DNA of 35,558 nt from an uncultured Collinsella sp. (GTDB taxonomy: Bacteria > Actinomycetota > Coriobacteriia > Coriobacteriales > Coriobacteriaceae), in assembly GCA_900768265.1 (NCBI GenBank), contig CAAGCF010000027.1, positions 1-35,558 on the forward strand, read 5' to 3'. The notes beneath the pieces were generated by a model, which saw nothing but the letters and a program-made list of their open reading frames with translations, was not told the origin of the DNA and did no database searches. The translations under genes and the position numbers were made by a program. Positions 31,038-35,558 of the stretch are shown in pieces. How positions within the stretch are numbered: the stretch's first letter is position 1; the number at the start of each line of letters is the position of its first letter.

Positions 31038-31790
31038 ATGACGCAGGCAATACCGGATCCCAAGCAGGCCTCCGCCGCGCTGGCGGAGCTGTTCAATACC
31101 CACGAGCGCGTGGCCTTCTTTGGCGGCGCGGGTGTTTCCACGGCGAGCGGCATCCCCGATTTCCGCAGCGTGGACGGCCTGTATCACCAGCAGTTTGCCT
31201 ATCCGCCCGAAACCATGCTCTCGCACAGCTTTTACGAGACACATCCGGCGGAGTTCTTCGACTTTTACCGCACCAAGATGATCGCGCTTAACGCTAAGCC
31301 CAACCGCTGCCACACCAAGCTGGCCGAGCTGGAGCGTGCCGGCAAGCTCGACGCCGTGGTGACGCAAAACATCGACGGCTTGCATCAGGTGGCGGGCTCG
31401 CAGCGCGTGTTTGAGCTGCACGGCTCGGTCCACCGCAATATCTGCCAGACGTGCGGCGCGGTCTACAGCGCCGAATGGATTTGCGCGCGCGAGCACGAGG
31501 GTGCCGCGGGCGTGCCCGTGTGCCCCGCGTGCGGTGGTCGCATCAAGCCCGATGTGGTGCTCTACGAAGAGCCGCTCGACGAGCACGTGTTGACCGGCGC
31601 CGTTACTGCCATCGCCGCGGCCGATGCCCTCATTGTGGGCGGAACCTCGCTCGTGGTGTATCCGGCGGCGGGCCTCACGCGTTACTTTACTGGCGATACG
31701 CTGGCCATTTGCAATTTGGCGCCCACCGATCAGGATGCAAATGCCGACCTGCTGATTTCTTGCGACATCGCGGCCGCGTTTGCGTTCTAG
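31038..31790 (+). CDS. NAD-dependent protein deacylase, Sir2 family
   Basis: This 250-aa sirtuin removes acyl groups from lysines with NAD+ as co-substrate. Motifs are FFGGAGVSTASGIPDFRS, TQNIDGLHQVAG (catalytic region), ELHGSVHRNICQTCG and VCPACGGRIKPDVVLYEEPL; the four cysteines form the zinc site and the His of LHGS is the catalytic base. Near the C-terminus GGTSLVVYPAAGL binds NAD. The ATG at 31038 with GGAGGAC is preferred; an upstream Met at 30990 has no site. Confidence 0.95.
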   Translation: MTQAIPDPKQASAALAELFNTHERVAFFGGAGVSTASGIPDFRSVDGLYHQQFAYPPETMLSHSFYETHPAEFFDFYRTKMIALNAKPNRCHTKLAELERAGKLDAVVTQNIDGLHQVAGSQRVFELHGSVHRNICQTCGAVYSAEWICAREHEGAAGVPVCPACGGRIKPDVVLYEEPLDEHVLTGAVTAIAAADALIVGGTSLVVYPAAGLTRYFTGDTLAICNLAPTDQDANADLLISCDIAAAFAF

Positions 31791-31804
31791 CCCGCGCGCG
31801 CGGA

Positions 31805-31810
31805 TACAAT
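31805..31810 (+). promoter_or_regulatory. Candidate -10 box (TACAAT) of folP-folK
   Basis: TACAAT lies 74 nt before the ATG at 31885, in GC-rich DNA just after the sirtuin stop. A weak TTGCGT is 19 nt upstream. A hairpin (CGCCGC with GCGGCG, about 31830-31862) lies in the leader. Confidence 0.45.
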
Positions 31811-31884
31811 AGAAAGACTGATTGCAAAGCGACCCCGCCGCCAGCGCCCGAGCGCGGCGGCGTGGGCATTTTAGGAGGATGTTC

Positions 31885-33618
31885 ATGGCGAACGACAGCA
31901 AGACATGGCGGTGCGGAAAGTACGAGCTCAGCTTTGACCGTCCGCGCATCATGGGCGTCCTCAACGTGACGCCCGATTCGTTTAGCGACGGCGGGGAGCA
32001 CTTCGACCCGGATGCCGCCATCGAGTATGGCCTGGCGATGCTCGACGCCGGCGCCGACATCATCGACGTGGGCGGCGAGTCCACGCGCCCCGGCTTTACC
32101 CCGGTCAACCCCGACGAGGAGGCGCGCCGCGTGCTGCCCGTTGTGCGCGCGCTGGCCAAGGAGGGCGCCATCGTCTCGATCGACACGCGTCATGTGGCGG
32201 TTGCCAAGGCGGCCGTGCGCTGCGGCGCCTCGATTGTCAACGACGTGACGGGCTTCACCGATCCCAAGATGGTTGAGTTTGTTAAGACGAGCACCTGTGG
32301 CGCCATCGTAATGCACGCCGGCGAGGTCGCCGCACCCGCCCGCACGCACGCGACGGTGCAGCTTGATACCTCGGCTGCGGCGTTTGTTGCCGAGAAGGCA
32401 CGCGAAGCGGCCGCCGAGGCCGCGCGCGAGGCCGAGAAGCCAGCCCGTCGCCGTCGCGGCAAGTTGCTGGGCGAGTCCAAGGTTGAGACCAAGCTTCCGG
32501 GCGGTGTGGTACAGCCCTCGCTGCCGTTTGGCGAATCGGAGCCCGCGCCCGAGCCTGTTGACGAGCCAGAGACGCCGGCTGCCGAGCAGGCTGCCCCTGC
32601 CGCCGCTGCGCCCGAGGCCGTGTCCGCAGCTACCGAAGCCGCACCAGAGCCCAGCGACCACCTGGCCGCCATGATGCGCCGCAGCGCCCGACGTGAGGAA
32701 GCCTATGTGCCCACCTCGCAGCTCCGCCGCTTTACCCTACCCGATTCTGCGCCCATCATGCGCCGCGTCATGGGCTTTCTGTCCGACCAGGCCCGCACGC
32801 TCATCCATGCCGGCGTGTCGCGCGACCGTATCTGCATCGATCCCGGCCCGGGCTTTGGCAAGACGGCCAACGAAGACATCGTCATCCAGCGCGAGACCGC
32901 CAAGATGGCGTCGCTGGGCTATCCGCTCATGTGCGCCGTGTCGCGCAAGCGCTTTGTGGGTGCCGTCTCGGGCGTGACCGAGGCCGCCGCGCGCGATGCC
33001 GCCACGTTTGGCGTGTGCCTGGGCGCCATCCAGGCCGGCGCCAACATCGTGCGCGTGCACGACGTTGCGGGCTTTGCGCAGTTCCTGAACGGTTACTGGG
33101 CCGTTGCCAAGCCGCAGCCGCGCCGCGCGTTTGTGGCCGTGGGTTCCAACCTGGGGCATCGCTGCGACAACATCCGCGCTGCGCGCGACATGATTGCCGA
33201 GATCCCGCTCACCTGTGTGTCCAACTGCTCGCGCATCTACGAGAGCGAGCCGGCCTACGAGACGCGCCAGGACGCGTTTGCCAACGCCGTCATCGAGATC
33301 AAGACCGAGCTGGCGCCGTTGGTGCTGCTCGACGAGCTCATGAAGATCGAGGCCGAGCTGGGCCGCGACCGCTCCAAAAAGGCCAAGGCAAACGGCCCGC
33401 GCACTATCGACCTGGACCTGCTGTGGATGGACGGCGAGACCCACGGCGGCAAGAAGCTGCGCCTGCCGCATCCGCTGATCGGCGAGCGCGACTTTGTGCT
33501 GGTGCCGCTCGAGGATCTGATGCACGATCCGGCGCGGTTCTTCCGCTACAACGGCGTCGAGGTCAAGGAGCCCGAGGATCGCGTGGGCCATATCGTGGGC
33601 GAATTGGGGCGTATGTAG
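31885..33618 (+). CDS. Fused dihydropteroate synthase - HPPK (FolP-FolK) with a large insertion
   Basis: This 577-aa bifunctional folate enzyme has DHPS (FolP) first and 6-hydroxymethyl-dihydropterin pyrophosphokinase (FolK) second. DHPS motifs are MGVLNVTPDSFSDGG, DVGGESTRPG, SIDTRHVAVAKAA and NDVTGF, then the beta strand AIVMHAG (about 143). About 140 residues of Ala/Pro/Glu-rich low-complexity sequence follow (about 150-288). The barrel resumes with IMRRVMGFL, CIDPGPGFGKT, SRKRFVG and RVHDV. FolK starts near residue 413 with FVAVGSNLG and has GPRTIDLDLLW and LPHPLIGERDFVLVPL. The ATG at 31885 is 6 nt from TAGGAGGA. The next gene starts directly at the stop. Confidence 0.92.
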   Translation: MANDSKTWRCGKYELSFDRPRIMGVLNVTPDSFSDGGEHFDPDAAIEYGLAMLDAGADIIDVGGESTRPGFTPVNPDEEARRVLPVVRALAKEGAIVSIDTRHVAVAKAAVRCGASIVNDVTGFTDPKMVEFVKTSTCGAIVMHAGEVAAPARTHATVQLDTSAAAFVAEKAREAAAEAAREAEKPARRRRGKLLGESKVETKLPGGVVQPSLPFGESEPAPEPVDEPETPAAEQAAPAAAAPEAVSAATEAAPEPSDHLAAMMRRSARREEAYVPTSQLRRFTLPDSAPIMRRVMGFLSDQARTLIHAGVSRDRICIDPGPGFGKTANEDIVIQRETAKMASLGYPLMCAVSRKRFVGAVSGVTEAAARDAATFGVCLGAIQAGANIVRVHDVAGFAQFLNGYWAVAKPQPRRAFVAVGSNLGHRCDNIRAARDMIAEIPLTCVSNCSRIYESEPAYETRQDAFANAVIEIKTELAPLVLLDELMKIEAELGRDRSKKAKANGPRTIDLDLLWMDGETHGGKKLRLPHPLIGERDFVLVPLEDLMHDPARFFRYNGVEVKEPEDRVGHIVGELGRM

Positions 33619-34320
33619 ATGATTGAGATGAATGCTGTTGCCGCCGGTGCCGAGCTCGACGCGGCGCGTGACGCGGGCCGCGAGGGCATGTCCGCGGGCT
33701 GGTGCGCGTGGAGCGCGGGCGATGCAGCGCTGACGTTTTCGCTGGTCGTGCGCCCCGATGTGAACATGCACGCCTTCCACGGCCTGCCATTTGTAGCCGC
33801 AATGGGCATGATGGACGCGCTCGCGGGCACGGCCGCAACGCCGGGCCTGGGGCTTGCCGGCAAAGTGGGCATCCAGTGGCCGAGTGACATCGTGTGCGGC
33901 GCGCCTGCGTTTGAGACGTCGCTCGCGCGCGTCGCCGTCAACGGCGGTGCCGGTGCTGCGGGCATGTTTGCCGCGGTGACGGTGGATGTCGAGCGTGCGG
34001 CACTGGGCGAGCTCGGCGTGGATATGGCCGACGAGGTACTGGTCGAGGCACTGGCCGCGGCGGTGCTCGCTCGCGTTGACGCCTGGGCGGTTGCTGCCAA
34101 CACACCACAGGGCGCTGCCGGTCCGCTGGCTCCCGTGCTGGGTGAGTACTTCGATATGGTGCCACTGCTGGGTCGTCAGGTCGCGGCGGTGTCGCCCAAC
34201 GGCCTGCCGCTCGCGGTCGGCGTGTTTGCGGGCCTGGACATCTGGGGCCGCGCGACCATCAAGACCGATGCCGGCGAGCAGGAGTTTCCGCCCGAGGCCG
34301 TGCGCATTCGCGGCCTGTAG
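33619..34320 (+). CDS. Degenerate biotin-protein ligase-like (BPL/LplA fold) protein
   Basis: This 233-aa protein resembles the catalytic domain of BirA in LTFSLVVRPDVNMHAFHGLP, KVGIQWPSDIVCG (compare KWPND), the central VAVNG stretch and a small C-terminal beta domain (LLGRQVAAVS). The N-terminal region with the STN motif is short or absent. The biotin-binding GRGRxGR loop is not present; only REGMSAGWCAW is seen at that place. The lysine-containing KLAGIL stretch after WPND is replaced by FETSLARV. It is probably not an active ligase. The start directly abuts the folK stop (alternative ATG 33628), so it is coupled to folate synthesis. Its function is unknown. Confidence 0.6.
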   Translation: MIEMNAVAAGAELDAARDAGREGMSAGWCAWSAGDAALTFSLVVRPDVNMHAFHGLPFVAAMGMMDALAGTAATPGLGLAGKVGIQWPSDIVCGAPAFETSLARVAVNGGAGAAGMFAAVTVDVERAALGELGVDMADEVLVEALAAAVLARVDAWAVAANTPQGAAGPLAPVLGEYFDMVPLLGRQVAAVSPNGLPLAVGVFAGLDIWGRATIKTDAGEQEFPPEAVRIRGL

Positions 34321-34353
34321 TGCGGGTCGTTCGCGGCTAAAGATAACGACAAC

Positions 34354-34387
34354 AAAGCCCTCCTCGGTATGCGCCGGGGAGGGCTTT
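34354..34387 (+). terminator. Terminator after the folate operon
   Basis: AAAGCCCTCC (34354-34363) pairs with GGAGGGCTTT (34378-34387), with inner GG/CC pairing. The A- and T-ended stem is typical of a bidirectional terminator between convergent genes (the biotin-ligase-like gene and coaX). Confidence 0.8.
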
Positions 34388-34415
34388 CGCCTATCTGGGG
34401 GACGGATCGCCAGCA

Positions 34416-34460
34416 TCCTATTCCTCAAAATTGAAAATATTTCGATTTTGAGGAATAGGA
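34416..34460. repeat. 21-bp AT-rich hairpin with 3-nt loop
   Basis: TCCTATTCCTCAAAATTGAAA (34416-34436, written here as one 21-base arm: TCCTATTCCTC then AAAATTGAAA) pairs with 34440-34460, with one G-U pair and the loop ATA. GGGGACGGAT lies just before it (34397-34406), recalling the GGGGACGGA seen in the element at 29819. It sits between convergent genes, 48 nt from the coaX stop. Confidence 0.88.
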
Positions 34461-34508
34461 CCGGTGCGTTGCCCAATTCGCCGCTCGCGCTCGACTTAAG
34501 CCACTGTC

Positions 34509-35282
34509 CTACGCCAGCTCCTGCATGCGGCGGTAGATTTCGCAGATGCCCTTGATGGTGAGCTGTCCGTCGACCACGTCGAAGGCATCGGTCGAATCGG
34601 CGACGATGCCGGCGAGACCGCCCGTGGCGATAACGGTGGCGTCCTCGCGGCCCAGCTCGCGCTTCATGCGCGCGACCAGGCCCTCGGCCATGGCGGCGGC
34701 GCCCGTTACGGCGCCGACCTTGATGCACTCCTCGGTATCGCGGCCGATGGCATGCTCGGGCGCCTCGAGCGGAACGCTGGCGAGCTTGGCGGCTCGGGCG
34801 GCGAGCGCGTCCATCGAAATGCGGATGCCCGGCGCAATCGCTCCACCAATGTAATAGCCGTCCTCGTCGATGACATCGATATTGGTTGCGGTGCCAAAGT
34901 CCACCACGATCGCCGGCGCGCCGTAGAAAGTCTCGGCTGCGACGGCGTTGGCGACGCGGTCGGCACCTACGGCCTGGGGACGCGCCGCGCGCAGCTTGGT
35001 CACGGCGACCGTCTGCGGTCCGATGACGATGGCGTCCGCGGCGATGCGGTCGGCAACGGCGTGCCACTCACGTGAGAGCTGCGGAACCACGCCGGCAAAG
35101 GCGATCGCATCGACCGCATCGAGCGAAAGGTCGTACATCTTAAAGAAGCCCATCAGGCGCACGTGGATCTCGTCGGCGGTATAGGAGCGGTCGGTGGGCA
35201 TGCGCCACGACTGCACCAGCTCGTCTCCGTCAAACAGACCCATGGCCGTCTGCGTGTTTCCCATATCGATAGCGAGCAGCAT
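34509..35282 (-). CDS. coaX: Type III pantothenate kinase
   Basis: This 257-aa enzyme phosphorylates pantothenate, the first step of coenzyme A synthesis. It belongs to the ASKHA fold: LLAIDMGNTQTAMGLFDG at the N-terminus (phosphate loop), GADRVANAVAA, VVDFGTATNIDVID (catalytic Asp region), GGAIAPGIRISMDAL and a late IATGGLAG. The ATG at 35282 follows GGGAG at 5 nt; a longer reading reaching into the tRNA is excluded. Type III kinases need a monovalent cation and are not feedback-inhibited by CoA. Confidence 0.95.
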   Translation of the reverse strand: MLLAIDMGNTQTAMGLFDGDELVQSWRMPTDRSYTADEIHVRLMGFFKMYDLSLDAVDAIAFAGVVPQLSREWHAVADRIAADAIVIGPQTVAVTKLRAARPQAVGADRVANAVAAETFYGAPAIVVDFGTATNIDVIDEDGYYIGGAIAPGIRISMDALAARAAKLASVPLEAPEHAIGRDTEECIKVGAVTGAAAMAEGLVARMKRELGREDATVIATGGLAGIVADSTDAFDVVDGQLTIKGICEIYRRMQELA

Positions 35283-35317
35283 GTCTACTCCCGGTGTTGG
35301 CATAAAAGGACGCGCAC

Positions 35318-35341
35318 CATTGTATACGTGCCGTCGACGGC
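35318..35341 (-). promoter_or_regulatory. coaX promoter region: TACAAT box and 12-bp palindrome
   Basis: On the minus strand TACAAT (35323-35318) lies 35 nt before the coaX ATG. A perfect palindrome, GCCGTCGACGGC (35330-35341), sits immediately upstream between the -10 and -35 positions, where a repressor could bind. Confidence 0.45.
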
Positions 35342-35418
35342 GCTCGGCTGCGATTCGTTTACGGTGATAGGGGTCGAGGGGTTTAAATATGAAGGAATTA
35401 TGCTCTACGAGATTTTCC

Positions 35419-35447
35419 TTGCCGTTTACCGAACTCCCACGTAATAT
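35419..35447 (+). promoter_or_regulatory. Promoter of the initiator tRNA gene
   Basis: TTGCCG (35419-35424), a 17-nt spacer and TAATAT (35442-35447) form the best sigma-70-type promoter in the window. Transcription would start near 35454, about 25 nt before the tRNA. An AT-rich stretch precedes the -35. Confidence 0.75.
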
Positions 35448-35478
35448 TCTTTCTTGCGCACATGAGGCGCCCAGACAT

Positions 35479-35555
35479 TGCGGGGTGGAGCAGTCTGGTA
35501 GCTCGCCGGGCTCATAACCCGGAGGTCGTAGGTTCAAATCCTGCCCCCGCGACCA
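35479..35555 (+). tRNA. Initiator tRNA-fMet (anticodon CAT)
   Basis: The 77-nt gene folds into a full cloverleaf with encoded CCA. The anticodon loop is CTCATAA on a stem CCGGG/CCCGG, giving the three consecutive G-C pairs typical of initiators. The A11-T24 pair is present in the D stem. Position 1-72 is T-G rather than a Watson-Crick pair, as expected for an initiator (most bacteria have C-A). The T loop is TTCAAAT on GTAGG/CCTGC. Confidence 0.95.
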
Positions 35556-35558
35556 AGA

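Noticed and set aside
32737..35067. Minus-strand frame of 776 codons spanning folK, the biotin-ligase-like gene and part of coaX
   Set aside because: It is antisense to folP-folK and the following gene and in another frame of coaX. It is extremely Arg/His-rich and has no family resemblance.

Overview
The window is a piece of a GC-rich, Gram-positive, anaerobic actinobacterial chromosome. It most likely comes from a gut Coriobacteriia such as Collinsella. That is an inference from several things: strong GAG/AAG/GCC codon preference, an NfnAB-type ferredoxin/NAD(P)H bifurcating pair, a membrane-embedded LuxR-type regulator next to LAxTG-anchored surface proteins, and a CoaX-type pantothenate kinase. 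No rRNA is present to confirm it.

Layout. Positions 1-2347 hold the end of a purine operon (purF fragment, purM, purN). An orphan galactitol-type PTS IIA protein, a membrane-anchored parvulin foldase and a YqeY/GatB-like protein follow (2500-4832). Next is a complete four-gene polar amino-acid ABC importer (5096-8125) and a cytidylate-kinase-like protein (8202-8825). A surface locus spans about 8830-19990: a 467-aa membrane LuxR regulator on the minus strand, then two cell-wall-anchored surface proteins of 787 and 2209 aa on the plus strand. From 20070 to 26127 all genes are on the minus strand: nfnB and nfnA, pth, prs, glmU. A three-gene ECF vitamin-type transporter (26318-29572) converges on an exonuclease III gene (30106-30924, minus). 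Then come a sirtuin, a FolP-FolK fusion, a biotin-ligase-like protein and, converging on it, coaX (31038-35282). The window ends with a complete initiator tRNA-fMet with its own good promoter (35419-35555).

How the genes work together. Most are core metabolism: purine synthesis, PRPP supply (prs), UDP-GlcNAc supply for the wall (glmU), folate and CoA synthesis, and redox balancing (NfnAB). The accessory part is the surface locus. There, four copies of one hairpin repeat (arms ACCACCACAAAG) separate the regulator gene and the two adhesin-like genes so that each interval holds exactly one gene. The two adhesin genes also share upstream dyads, anchor-coding 3' ends and downstream hairpins.

The most unusual feature of the window is its intergenic DNA. 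It is packed with long, nearly perfect inverted repeats of at least seven sequence families. Several unrelated families carry the same asymmetric GGG(G)ACAG tag next to one arm, which suggests a class of small mobile hairpins (REP/RAYT-like) or of structured transcript ends. Other notable points are a roughly 140-residue low-complexity insertion inside the DHPS barrel, a biotin-ligase homologue lacking its catalytic motifs, a 20-bp-ended inverted-repeat element within the linker of the fused ECF ATPase, and a codon-usage mosaic inside the first surface protein. No CRISPR array, insertion-sequence transposase, integrase or phage gene was seen.
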